From AP-16 sp036395835 (GTDB lineage: Bacteria > Pseudomonadota > Alphaproteobacteria > Rhizobiales > Xanthobacteraceae), in contig DASWCW010000279.1 of assembly GCA_036395835.1 (NCBI GenBank), positions 1-10,287 on the forward strand: DNA of 10,287 nt, given 5' to 3'. Positions 1-7,800 of the stretch are shown here, in pieces. The notes below the pieces were generated by a model that did not search any database, was not told where the DNA came from, and worked only from the letters and a program-made list of their open reading frames with translations. The translations under genes and the position numbers were made by a program. Position 1 is the stretch's first letter; each line of letters begins with the position of its first letter.

Positions 1-776
1 CATGCAGCCGCGGCGGCGGCGCCGAAGCCGGCGAGAGCCGCAACGGCCTCGGTGCCCGCCCGCGATCCCCGTTCCTGTCCGCCGCCGCGGATCAACGGAT
101 CGGCCAGATGCAGCGCCTCGGTGCGGACGATCAGCGCCCCGGCACCCTTGGGGCCGCCCAGCTTGTGGCTCGATAGGCTGAGAAGATCGGCGCCCAGCGC
201 ATCCACCGCACAGGGAATCCGGCCGGCCGCCTGGACCGCATCGACGTGCAGCAATCCGCCCGCCGCGTGGATCATTTCGGCAGCGTTTTGAATCGGCTGG
301 ACGATTCCGCTCTCGTTGTTTGCGAGCATGATGGAGACCAGCACGCGGCTTCCTGCGCGAGAAAGCGCGGCGAGCCGCGATTCCAGTGCCGCAAGATCGA
401 CCGCGCCCCGGGCCGTGACCGGGATCTCCTCGAGGCCGCCCGGCGGAAAACGGCCGCCGCACCGCACGGACGGATGCTCGATGGCCGAGACCAGCAAAAG
501 ATCCCGGGGACGCCGGTCGGTGCCGAGTTCGATGCGCGGGGTCAAGGCCAGCATGTTGGCCTCGGTCGCACCCGAGGTGAAAATCACTCGGCGCGCCTCG
601 GCGCCCACCAGTGCCGCGACCTCTGCGCGCGCGCCTTCAACGAGCGCCCGGGCGGCCCGGCCCTCCGCATGCACGGAAGACGGATTGCCGCGGAGCTCGC
701 AGGCGGCAATCATCGCGGCACGGGCCTGGGGGCGCAGCGGGGCCGTCGCATTCCAGTCGAGATAGACCCTTGCCAT
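1..776 (-). CDS. Cysteine desulfurase, NifS/IscS class (partial, C-terminus beyond left edge)
   Basis: PLP-dependent enzyme that removes sulfur from L-cysteine as a persulfide for Fe-S cluster assembly or other thio-transfer, in the cytoplasm. I translated the minus strand from the ATG at 776-774. It stays open to the window edge, giving the first 258 residues of a family usually near 380-400. The N-terminus reads MARVYLDWNATAPLRP, the class hallmark. Also visible are TSGATEAN (67-74, PLP phosphate loop), the PLP-stacking His101 in AIEHPSV, LANNESG (151-157), HVDAVQAAG (177-185, with Asp179 and Gln182), the Schiff-base lysine Lys205 in SSHKLGGPKG, and RGGGQERGSRAGTE. The catalytic cysteine loop lies outside the window. 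A good AAGGA ribosome site sits 5 bases upstream (782-786). From memory of Rhizobiales genomes, such a gene often precedes sufB and the rest of the suf operon, so the suf genes may lie to the left; that is inference. The exact subfamily (iscS, nifS or other) cannot be set from this fragment. Confidence 0.95.
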   Translation of the reverse strand, partial: MARVYLDWNATAPLRPQARAAMIAACELRGNPSSVHAEGRAARALVEGARAEVAALVGAEARRVIFTSGATEANMLALTPRIELGTDRRPRDLLLVSAIEHPSVRCGGRFPPGGLEEIPVTARGAVDLAALESRLAALSRAGSRVLVSIMLANNESGIVQPIQNAAEMIHAAGGLLHVDAVQAAGRIPCAVDALGADLLSLSSHKLGGPKGAGALIVRTEALHLADPLIRGGGQERGSRAGTEAVAALAGFGAAAAAA

Positions 777-998
777 GTCGATCCTTGCACCCTTTATCTC
801 ATGCGGAGCTTGCTTTTTGCCTTCGGGATCGTGCTAAAAGCGGGCCGCTGGGCCGCCCGTGCCGCCGCCCTTGGCGCGAGCCGATAAAACGCCAGGCGGC
901 CCAAAAACTTAGAAGGCTTGCAGCTCGTAGCGTGCGCGCGTCGCTTGCGTCAAGCGCGCAGGAATACCCATTTTCCGCGATTGTCGAGGTCCCTGCCC
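777..998. promoter_or_regulatory. Divergent intergenic region between the desulfurase and hydrolase genes
   Basis: These 222 bases separate two genes transcribed away from each other, so promoters for both must lie here or just upstream. I could not place a convincing -35/-10 pair on either strand. The clearest structure is a perfect 6-bp stem-loop, CGCTTG-CGT-CAAGCG, at 942-956. It sits within overlapping 7-bp arms TGCGCGC (933-939) and GCGCGCA (954-960), ending about 40 bases before the hydrolase ATG. It could be an operator or a 5' leader hairpin. A second, weaker dyad (CGGGC 841-845, GCCCG 855-859) lies in a GC-rich stretch. No known regulator box was identified with confidence. Confidence 0.4.
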
Positions 999-1661
999 AT
1001 GCCAGAGGTCATCTTCACCGGCCCCGCAGGACGGATCGAGGGCAGGTATCACCCGGCCCGGCAGAGGAATGCGCCGATCGCCATCGTGCTCCATCCGCAT
1101 CCCCAATTCGGCGGCACGATGAACCACCAGATCGTCTATCAGCTCTATTATGCGTTCGCGCATCGAAATTTTGCCGTGCTGCGGTTCAATTTCCGCGGCG
1201 TCGGCCGCAGCCAAGGGGCCTTCGATCACGGGCAGGGCGAATTGTCGGATGCCGCCTCGGCGCTCGACTGGGCGCAATCGCTCAATCCGGAAGCGCGCAG
1301 CTGCTGGATTGCCGGCTTCTCGTTCGGCTCCTGGATCGGCATGCAATTGCTGATGCGGCGGCCGGAGATCGAGGGCTTCATCTCCATTTGCCCGCCCGCC
1401 AACCTCTACGATTTTTCCTTCCTGGCGCCCTGCCCTTCCTCTGGCCTCATCATCCATGGCGACAAGGATGCGGTGGTCCCGGCCAAGGATGTGACCAGCC
1501 TGGTCGAAAAGCTCAAGACTCAGAAGGGCATCATCATCGACCAGAAAATCGTTCCGGGGGCGAACCATTTTTTCGACGGCAAGGTCGAAGCCCTGATGCA
1601 GGCGGTCAACCTCTATCTCGACAAGCGGCTCAAGGGCGACCGCAAGACCAGCGCGGCTTGA
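999..1661 (+). CDS. Alpha/beta hydrolase, COG2945-like
   Basis: A compact cytoplasmic alpha/beta-hydrolase of 220 residues, probably a serine esterase, thioesterase or peptidase-like enzyme with unknown substrate. The family signature HPHPQFGGTMNHQIV (32-46) follows the first core strand and probably forms the oxyanion region. The nucleophile is Ser108 in the elbow GFSFGS. The acid is most likely Asp157 in HGDKDAVVP, and the base is His190 in PGANHFF, so the triad looks complete. There is no signal peptide or membrane segment. The frame is open from 918, but I chose the ATG at 999 because the protein then begins MPEVIFTGPAGRIEGRYHP, directly with the first beta strand; the upstream 27 residues are Arg-rich and look untranslated. 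The ribosome site is weak (CGAGG around 984-988). In Rhizobiales this family often neighbours a cysteine desulfurase (from memory), but no functional link is established. A palindromic repeat starts at the last base of its stop codon. Confidence 0.9.
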   Translation: MPEVIFTGPAGRIEGRYHPARQRNAPIAIVLHPHPQFGGTMNHQIVYQLYYAFAHRNFAVLRFNFRGVGRSQGAFDHGQGELSDAASALDWAQSLNPEARSCWIAGFSFGSWIGMQLLMRRPEIEGFISICPPANLYDFSFLAPCPSSGLIIHGDKDAVVPAKDVTSLVEKLKTQKGIIIDQKIVPGANHFFDGKVEALMQAVNLYLDKRLKGDRKTSAA

Positions 1662-1780
1662 TCCCTCCCCTTTTAGTGGAGGGTCGGCGCGAAGCGCCGG
1701 GGTGGGGTTCGCGTGCGAGCAATCCCCAGCCGGCTCGCGTCTGAGACGCTAACCGCCGCATCCCTTTGAGGGGCCTGCGG
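1661..1780. repeat. Full-length palindromic intergenic repeat (dispersed-repeat type)
   Basis: A roughly 120-base element built of successive hairpins and an overall imperfect dyad. The first stem is CCCTCC/GGAGGG (1663-1683). The second is CGGCGC-GAA-GCGCCG (1685-1699). A central dyad TCGC-GT-GCGA (1709-1718) is flanked by GGGGT and AATCCCC. The right half has GCGTC-TGA-GACGC (1737-1749) and CCGCA/TGCGG enclosing CCC/GGG (1756-1780). The left and right halves are related as inverted copies: GCCGGGGTGGGG on one side, and the reverse complement GCCGGCTGGGG on the other. The segment 1730-1757 matches 2321-2348 at 23 of 28 positions, so two copies of one family occur in this window. I recall similar GGAGGGT..GCGCCGGGGTGGGG elements as common intergenic repeats in Rhizobiales. 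It encodes nothing convincing. Confidence 0.8.
1663..1699 (+). terminator. Tandem hairpins directly after the hydrolase stop (candidate 3' end)
   Basis: Two strong stems, 6 bp each, begin two bases after the hydrolase stop codon and are part of the larger repeat. There is no T-run after either stem, so this is not a canonical intrinsic terminator. It may stop or pause transcription, or protect the 3' end of the mRNA from exonucleases, as REP-type hairpins do elsewhere. The function is inferred from structure and position only. Confidence 0.35.
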
Positions 1781-1881
1781 GTCATCACACCTCCAAAAAC
1801 ATTGTCGGGTACAAAGAGAGGGATCGCGCCTAGTCTCGATGGCAAGAAATGGTCCCGTTGCATGCAGCCGATCGGCCAGAC

Positions 1882-1888
1882 GGAAGAG
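1882..1888 (+). promoter_or_regulatory. Ribosome binding site of the small membrane protein gene
   Basis: GGAAGAG lies 2 to 8 bases before the ATG at 1891. This decides the start in favour of that ATG over the in-frame one at 1849, which has no comparable purine-rich site upstream. Confidence 0.6.
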
Positions 1889-1890
1889 CG

Positions 1891-2289
1891 ATGAACGACA
1901 CCCAAGATCTTCAGCAGCTTCTCGCGCAACGAGATCGGCTCACACATCGGTTGAGAGCGCACGATCGAATGATTTCAGCGCTGCGGTTAATCAGTTTGGT
2001 CGCCCTGCCTGTTTTCCTTGTCTGGGCGGTTTTTGCGTGGCGGGCTGGAGCCATCGACATTGGGATGACGGCATGGATGGTCCCGCTCGCATTGCTCTTT
2101 GCCTTCATCTTGACCCGAGAGTTTCGGTTCCAGGACAAGGTCGTCGGCGTTTTTGAGGTGATCATGCTCCTCACGGGACAATACGTATGGGCTCGGGATG
2201 ACCCGGAAATGCTTCGGCGGGACCTGGTCGATTGCGAGACCAAAATCGCAGAATTACAACGCCAAAATGATCCTGGGCGCCGGGGGTAA
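1891..2289 (+). CDS. Unrecognised small two-helix membrane protein
   Basis: A 132-residue protein that I do not recognise. A charged N-terminal helix (MNDTQDLQQLLAQRDRLTHR onward, residues 1-29, heptad-like) leads into a first hydrophobic segment at about 31-50 (ALRLISLVALPVFLVWAVFAW). A short loop follows, then a second hydrophobic segment at about 59-75 (MTAWMVPLALLFAFILT). The C-terminal half is less hydrophobic: a stretch at 84-96, then a charged helix (DPEMLRRDLVDCETKIAELQRQ) that could form a coiled coil. Both ends are probably cytoplasmic, a hairpin topology. By hand count the gene is about 56% GC, clearly lower than its neighbours, and it lies alone between two copies of an intergenic repeat. 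This suggests a gene acquired or retained separately. The ribosome site GGAAGAG supports the ATG used. Nothing in the sequence gives an enzymatic function. It reads as a real gene because of the clear hydrophobicity pattern, but expression is unproven. Confidence 0.65.
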   Translation: MNDTQDLQQLLAQRDRLTHRLRAHDRMISALRLISLVALPVFLVWAVFAWRAGAIDIGMTAWMVPLALLFAFILTREFRFQDKVVGVFEVIMLLTGQYVWARDDPEMLRRDLVDCETKIAELQRQNDPGRRG

Positions 2290-2309
2290 GGTGCTGGCTA
2301 GCTGTTTCT

Positions 2310-2368
2310 AGGCGCTCCGCCCGGCTCGCGCCTGCGACGCTCGCCACCCTCCCATTCAGGAGAGGGAT
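2310..2368. repeat. Half copy of the palindromic intergenic repeat
   Basis: This is the right half of the same element family seen at 1661-1780: CCGGCTCGCG followed by CTG.GACGCT and CC.CC, 23 of 28 positions identical to the first copy. It ends in a hairpin, CCCTCCC/GGAGAGGG (2347-2366), whose outer end abuts the anmK stop codon: read on the minus strand, the stop TAA continues as TCCCTCTCC. The left copy continues from the hydrolase stop TGA as TCCCTCCCC. The inner half of the element is missing. Confidence 0.7.
2347..2366 (-). terminator. Hairpin directly after the anmK stop (candidate 3' end)
   Basis: A 7-bp stem including one G-T pair, with a loop of about 5 bases, starts one base after the anmK stop codon on the minus strand. 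It has no following T-run, so it is a candidate 3'-end or mRNA-stabilising hairpin rather than a classical terminator. It belongs to the half repeat described for this stretch. Confidence 0.35.
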
Positions 2369-3468
2369 TACGGCGTAACCACCACGCCCCCAATCATCGG
2401 CTGCGCCACCCCCGTCGTGGTCGGGAACGTGATCGGCAGGCCGCGCAAGGTCCGCACCGCCAGATAGGCGAAGGCCTGCGCTTCGAGCGCGTCGGCGGAC
2501 CAACCCACAGCATCGGCGGTGATCACGGTCGCGGGCGCGAGCCGCGCCGCGAGCATCCGCATCAGAGTCGCGTTGCGGGCGCCGCCCCCGGCCACGATCC
2601 AGGTGCGCGGCGGCCGCGGCAGCAAATCGACGGCTCGCGCGACCGCGACCGCCGTCACCGCGGTCAGGGTAGCGGCGCCGTCCGCAACCGAGTGGCCGGA
2701 GAGATCGAGCCGGAAGGCGTTGCGATCGAGCGATTTGGGGAACGGCAGGCTGAAGAACGGGTGCGTGAGCACCCCTGCGATGGACGTTTCATCCACCCGC
2801 CCGCGCGCCGCCTCGGCCCCGCCTTCGTCGTGGGCTTTTCCGGTACGCGCCAGCATGAAATCGTCGATCAAGGCGTTGCCGGGCCCGGTATCGAAGGCGA
2901 TCATCGCCTGCGAGCCGTCGAGATAGGTCAGATTGGCAACGCCGCCGACGTTGAGCACTGCCGTCGGACCCGCCCTGTCGAGTTTCTCCACCAGCGCGCG
3001 ATGGAACACCGGCACGAGCGGCGCGCCCTGCCCGCCCGCCGCGACATCGGCCGCGCGGAAATCGAACGCGACCGCAATCCCCAGCCGCCGCGCCAGCGCC
3101 TGGCCGTCGCCGAGCTGCACGGTGAGACCGGCATCGGGGCGATGCAGCACGGTCTGGCCGTGGAATCCCACGACCGCGATGTCTTTGCCGAGCCCGTGGT
3201 CGCGAAGGAAGCTTTCGGTCGCCTGCGCATGCGCTTCGGTCACCAGCGCCTCGGCTTCGCCAAGCGCGCCCGGACGCGCGTTGCGGTCGGCAAGACCCGC
3301 GGCATCGGCGAGCGCCCGGCGCAACAGCTCGCGTTCCGGCGGCGTGTAAGGCCGGCAGGCGCTTGGCCCGAAGCCCGCGACCCGCTCGCCGTCGGTCTCG
3401 ATCAGCGCGACGTCCACGCCGTCGAGCGAGGTTCCGCTCATCAGGCCGACGGCACGGACGGGGTCCAT
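2368..3468 (-). CDS. anmK: Anhydro-N-acetylmuramic acid kinase
   Basis: A cytoplasmic enzyme of peptidoglycan recycling. It opens the 1,6-anhydro ring of anhMurNAc and phosphorylates it with ATP, giving MurNAc-6-phosphate. The 366-residue product matches the usual AnmK length. The ATP-binding signature GLMSGTSLDGVDVAL occupies residues 8-22. GFHGQTVLHRP (101-111) and DFRAADVAAGGQGAPLVP (136-153) form the sugar site; the aspartate in DFRAAD (Asp141) is the probable catalytic base. NVGGVANLTYL (173-183), DTGPGN (193-198) and VAGGGARN (292-299) complete the ASKHA-fold nucleotide site. The C-terminal LPITFPTTTGV is typical of the family. A strong AAAGGAA ribosome site sits 6 bases before the ATG. 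The gene is divergent from tyrS across 98 bases, an arrangement I recall in Rhizobiales, and a repeat hairpin abuts its stop codon. No key residue appears to be missing. Confidence 0.97.
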   Translation of the reverse strand: MDPVRAVGLMSGTSLDGVDVALIETDGERVAGFGPSACRPYTPPERELLRRALADAAGLADRNARPGALGEAEALVTEAHAQATESFLRDHGLGKDIAVVGFHGQTVLHRPDAGLTVQLGDGQALARRLGIAVAFDFRAADVAAGGQGAPLVPVFHRALVEKLDRAGPTAVLNVGGVANLTYLDGSQAMIAFDTGPGNALIDDFMLARTGKAHDEGGAEAARGRVDETSIAGVLTHPFFSLPFPKSLDRNAFRLDLSGHSVADGAATLTAVTAVAVARAVDLLPRPPRTWIVAGGGARNATLMRMLAARLAPATVITADAVGWSADALEAQAFAYLAVRTLRGLPITFPTTTGVAQPMIGGVVVTP

Positions 3469-3566
3469 GCGGCGTTCCTTTGGTTGAATCCGACGGGAGA
3501 CCTGTTACACCACCGGCCCGCCCGGGTGGAATTGCCGCGCCGGGTTTTTCCGCGACGGGCACGCCC
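3469..3566. promoter_or_regulatory. anmK-tyrS divergent promoter region
   Basis: These 98 bases must carry the start signals of both genes. The only recognisable element on the anmK side is its ribosome site, AAAGGAA (3475-3481, minus strand). On the tyrS side a weak candidate pair is TTGAAT (3484-3489) with TACACC (3506-3511) 16 bases later; it matches consensus poorly and should be treated as a guess. No T-box or other riboswitch-like leader is visible, and the space is too short for one. Confidence 0.3.
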
Positions 3567-4820
3567 ATGAGCGCCTTTAAATCCGAATTCCTGCGCGTGC
3601 TCGCGGCGCGGGGCTTCATCCACCAGGTCTCGGAGCCCGAGGCGCTCGACCGGCTGGCGCAATCCTCGGCGATCACCGGTTATATCGGGTTCGATTGCAC
3701 CGCGCCTTCGCTTCATGTCGGCAATCTCGTGTCGATCATGATGCTGTACTGGATGCAGCAGACCGGGCACCAGCCGATCGCGTTGATGGGCGGCGGCACC
3801 ACCCGGGTCGGAGATCCCTCCGGCAAGGACGAGAGCCGCAGATTGCTCGACGAGCAGATGATCGCCCGCAATCTCGCCGGCATCCGCGCGGTGTTCGACA
3901 AGTTCCTGAAGTTCGGCAGCGGGCCGGGCCATGCCCTCATGGCCAACAATGCCGACTGGCTCAACACGCTCAATTACATCGATTTCCTGCGCGCGGTCGG
4001 CCGGCATTTCTCGGTCAACCGCATGCTGAGCTTCGAATCGGTCAAGCTGCGGCTCGACCGGCACCAGGAGCTGTCCTTCCTGGAGTTCAATTACATGATC
4101 CTCCAGGCCTATGACTTCGTCGAGCTCTACCGCCGGAACGGCTGCGTGCTGCAGATGGGCGGCTCCGACCAATGGGGCAACATCGTCAACGGCATCGAGC
4201 TCGGCCGGCGCATGCTCAATGTCCAGCTGTTCGCGCTGACTTCGCCGCTCATCACCACGAGCTCGGGCGCCAAGATGGGCAAGACCGCCGCCGGCGCGGT
4301 CTGGCTCAACCCGGACATGGTGAGCCCGTACGAGTACTGGCAGTTCTGGCGCAACACCGAGGACGCCGATGTCGTGCGGTTTCTCAAGCTCTTCACGGTC
4401 CTCCCGCTCGACGAGATCGAGCGGCTCGGCTCGCTCGAGGGCCAGGAGATCAACGAGGCCAAGAAGGTGCTGGCGACGGAAGCGACCGCGCTCGTGCACG
4501 GGCGCGCCGCGGCCGAGGCCGCCGCCATAACGGCCCGGACCACGTTCGAGGAAGGCGGGCTTGCCACCAATCTGCCGAGCGTCGAGATCCCGGCCGAGGA
4601 ATTGGCGGCGGGCATTCCGGTTCCGGCCGCCTTCGTGCGGGCGGGCCTGGTGCCGTCGACGAGCGAAGCACGCCGCCAGATCAGAGAGGGCGGGCTGCGG
4701 GTTAACGACGTTGCCATCAAAGACGAGCGCGCGATGCTCACGAGCCGCGATCTCACCGCCGAGGGCGTGATCAAGCTTTCGCTCGGCAGGAAGCGCCACG
4801 TGCTGCTGAAGCCGGTGTGA
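3567..4820 (+). CDS. tyrS: Tyrosyl-tRNA synthetase
   Basis: Attaches tyrosine to tRNA-Tyr using ATP; a cytoplasmic class I synthetase. The product has 417 residues, the usual bacterial length. The Rossmann catalytic domain starts with GYIGFDCTAPSLHVGNL (38-54), whose HVGN (50-53) is the HIGH motif. Next come GGGTTRVGDPSGKDESR (75-91), ILQAYDF (178-184) and MGGSDQWGNIVNG (197-209), which bind tyrosine and the adenylate. GAKMGKT (234-240) is the KMSKS loop. An S4-type RNA-binding domain fills the C-terminus from about residue 350 (RAGLVPSTSEARRQIREGG, then RVND). The frame is open back to 3363, but that part is Arg/Pro-rich and lies antisense to anmK. The ATG used gives the family-typical N-terminus MSAFKSEFLRVLAARGFIHQ. 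Its ribosome site is weak (GACGGG, 3554-3559). The gene converges with the AsmA-like gene across only 14 bases, with no terminator hairpin between them. Confidence 0.98.
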   Translation: MSAFKSEFLRVLAARGFIHQVSEPEALDRLAQSSAITGYIGFDCTAPSLHVGNLVSIMMLYWMQQTGHQPIALMGGGTTRVGDPSGKDESRRLLDEQMIARNLAGIRAVFDKFLKFGSGPGHALMANNADWLNTLNYIDFLRAVGRHFSVNRMLSFESVKLRLDRHQELSFLEFNYMILQAYDFVELYRRNGCVLQMGGSDQWGNIVNGIELGRRMLNVQLFALTSPLITTSSGAKMGKTAAGAVWLNPDMVSPYEYWQFWRNTEDADVVRFLKLFTVLPLDEIERLGSLEGQEINEAKKVLATEATALVHGRAAAEAAAITARTTFEEGGLATNLPSVEIPAEELAAGIPVPAAFVRAGLVPSTSEARRQIREGGLRVNDVAIKDERAMLTSRDLTAEGVIKLSLGRKRHVLLKPV

Positions 4821-4834
4821 GTGGCGGCCCTGCC

Positions 4835-7800
4835 TTACCGCGTCGGGAACTCCGAGGGAACGGCGGTTTCGGCCGGCTGGCCGCGGAACTCGAACAGCTT
4901 GCGCAGAAAACCCGGCGCGACCGCGGAGATCGGGTTTACCCGCAGGGTGGGCGCGTGCGGCGGGCCCACCACCTCGTAGGTTACGCCCAGAAGCCCTTCG
5001 TTCTGGCCGCCCAGCAACGGACCCACGAACGGCAGCCGGCCGAACATGTTGTTGAGCGCATAGGCGGGAATGAAGGTGCCGCGGACGCTGACGGCGTCGC
5101 GCCCATAGTCGAGCTGCCCTTCCATCGTCGCCCCGATGGTCGGGCCCCAGACCACGCCGTCGCGCAACGTGAGCCTACCGGGGGAGCGCGTGAATTCGAC
5201 GCGAAACCGCGAGAAGGAAACCCCATGAGTGACGGGGCCGCGCATGCTCGCATCCGTCATCGGTTCGGCGGCGGCCATGCGCTCGAGCGCCGGCTCGCCG
5301 CGAACGACGAAATCCCGCACGTTCAACACGCCATCGCGCGGCTGTTGATCGGCGGTGGGCGGGTCCATCGCGATCCACATCTGCCCGCCGCCGATCCGCG
5401 GATAGGTATCGGTGAAACGGAATAGCGCGCCGGCGTCGTTGGTTTCGAAATAAACTACGTTGCGGCCGTTGGCATAGCCGCGCAGATCGCCGCTCAGCGT
5501 CGCATCCTGGCCGAGCCTGGCATTGAGCCCGAAGCTGCGGATCTGGCCGGCGCGCCTCGAGAGCTTCAAATCGAGGCCGCGCAGCGCTTCCCCGTTGAAG
5601 CCGGCCATCGCGCCGACTTTCACGTCGAGATCGAGATCGTGACTGGCGCTTTTCGGCTGTTCGCCGCCCGGCCCCGACATGGCGCCCTTGACGAGCCCGC
5701 GCCCATCGTAGACGTCGCCGCGCATCACCACCTTGAGCACGCCGTCAGGCGTGCGCTCGGCTCTGAGCGAAGCCTTATCGCCGTCCGAGAGCGCATAAAC
5801 CGGGAAACTTGCCAACGTGATCTCGCCGTCGCTGTCGATCTCGACCATCCCCTTCACCGAGGTTCCCGGTGCGTCGATGACGAGATCCTCGAGCCGCGTC
5901 GCACGCGGCTTCTCGGCGAGCACGAAGCTCGCGCGGGCCGACCTGCCGTGAGGCTTGGTCCAGCCCGGCAAAAGCTCGGTGATCTTTGCCTGGGTGAGAT
6001 CCGCTTCGATGTTCAGGCGGCTGTCGCGGTCGGTCGAGCCGATCTTGCCGCTGAGCTTGACTGGGATCGGTCCCGAGATCGCACCGTTGGCTTCAAATCC
6101 GAGCCGGCTGCGCGCGGCGTCGTCGAGCGTGGCCTGGGCCCGTACGTCCGCCGTGCCGCCCCCGATCCGGTAATCGACGCTCGCCGGAGTGCCGCCGATC
6201 CGCATATCGCCTTTGACCTGAATGGCCTGGGAATTGGCGCTCAGATGCAGGGCGGCGGCCTCCACCTTCTGGTTCCGGATCAGCCGCTCGGCGGAGAAAT
6301 TGGAGAAATCGGCCTCCACCCCGTACTGGACCGCAGGCCTGGAAATGTCCTTGGTGATCGGAAGCGCGACCGTCACGTTGGCGACCAGGGAGCCGCGGCT
6401 CGTTGCCGGATCGAGCTGCAGGTCACAGGCTTCGCGCAAGGGATCCAGTCCCACGAGCTCGGCCGCGGCATCCACCGGCCCATCGACGTGGAAGCGCAGG
6501 CGGCCGGGCGGCGCCTTGGGAAAGGTGTCCGGCACCTCGAACAAAACGCCGGCGACATTGAGCTTGCGCCCGGAAGAGAGCTCCGCGACGCCACGGCCGA
6601 TGCTCACTTTTGCGTTCCGGCCGATGATGTTGAGCGCGAGATCGGCGTCGCGGATGACCGGAAGGGTCTCGACCGGCCGCAATGCCACCCCGGTCGAGAC
6701 GAGCTCGACCGACAGCCCGTCATCCGGGACCGGCGGCCCGGAAGCTTTGAGCGTGGGTAAGGGCGCGTTAACGGCAATCACGAAGCGTTCGACCGTCCCG
6801 CTCTGAATATGGTCGATCGCCCAGGCGCGCACCTTGGAGGCGACGAACACCGGCCAGATCCGCTTGAGCGCCGAGGCCGACATCCGCGTGCCTGCCATGC
6901 CGGCGGTCAAGCGCGGCTCGGCTCCGGAATAATCGAGCGCACCTGAGAACGCCACGCTCGCGGCCATGCCGCTGAGATCGCCCTGGTCGAGTTCCAGGCG
7001 CCGCCGCGCCACATCGAGCCGGCCGCGCAACAGGACGCGATCGAGCACGAGCGGCGCTTCGCGCGAGCGGTCGGCCGAAGCCAGCATGACCAGGCCGCGG
7101 GTGATCGCAAAGCCCCAGCTTTCGCCGGTCTGGCGCGGCGCGTTGAGCAGACCAAAGAGAGTCATGCGGTTGGCGCCTGCAAGCAGCTCGATCGGAACAC
7201 TGAGTTGGCGCTTGGCGGGATCCCAGCGCAGCTCGATCCGTCCTTCATCGACCAGAATGCGATCGTCCGGATCATCCGGGTTCCCGACGTAGCCGGCTCC
7301 GAGCAGAATGCGGCCGTCCATCGACTGCGGTACGCCATCCGCGCCAATCTCGGCGCGGAGAATCGCGGAGATGGGCATGTCTGCCTCGGCCGCGGTATCT
7401 CCCCCCAACCTCAGTGCGAGGAGAAGATCCTTCGGCGAGAGGTCGCGCAGAACCGCCTCGATCGCGCGGCGGCCCTGCCCGCGCGGCGTCACGGTGGCGG
7501 TCATCGACCATAGACCGTCGGTACCGCGCGAGTTGATGGCGAATGCTACGCCCCCCTCCTTGGGTCGCGTGATGCCCAGATTGATGTCGGCAAAGGACCA
7601 GCGCTTGCCGGTCCGCATGTCGTCCACGACGAGGCTGCCGTTCTTCAACCCGATCTCGGTCAAGTCGCGGCCATCGGGCCCGAGCGCATCGAGACCATCG
7701 AGCCAGCCGAGCAGCGTCGTCCAAAAATCGGGGGAAACTTGTGCCGCGGCCGCACCGGTCCCGGCGAGCGCCGGCGCTTTCGGGGGCGCGCCGGGGGCGG

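Noticed and set aside
1..20. GCC/GCG-rich run resembling a microsatellite
   Set aside because: On the minus strand it encodes the alanine-rich stretch GFGAAAAAA within the desulfurase frame.
246..887. 213-residue plus-strand frame at the left edge
   Set aside because: It is antisense to the cysteine desulfurase, whose catalytic motifs are clear on the minus strand.
907..920. Possible Irr (iron control element) half-site near TTAGAA-GGC-TT
   Set aside because: Only one half resembles the TTTAGAA..TTCTAAA type; the second half does not match.
611..1744. 377-residue plus-strand frame crossing the desulfurase, intergenic region, hydrolase and repeat
   Set aside because: It spans two real genes in other frames, and its sequence is Arg/Pro-rich without motifs.
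1782..1890. Possible gene remnant between the full repeat and the small membrane gene
   Set aside because: Short frames on both strands read without stops for 30-40 codons, but none has a start, ribosome site or recognisable similarity.
2692..3570. 292-residue plus-strand frame opposite anmK
   Set aside because: Antisense to intact anmK and composed mostly of Arg/His/Glu-rich low-information sequence.
3441..4799. 452-residue open frame on the minus strand opposite tyrS
   Set aside because: It is antisense to an unambiguous tyrS, rich in Arg, Glu, Ala and His with no recognisable motif. GC-rich codon use in tyrS keeps the opposite frame free of stops.
5639..6760. 373-residue plus-strand frame inside the AsmA-like gene
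   Set aside because: Low-complexity Arg/Gly/Asp-rich translation opposite a recognised gene; a stop-free shadow.
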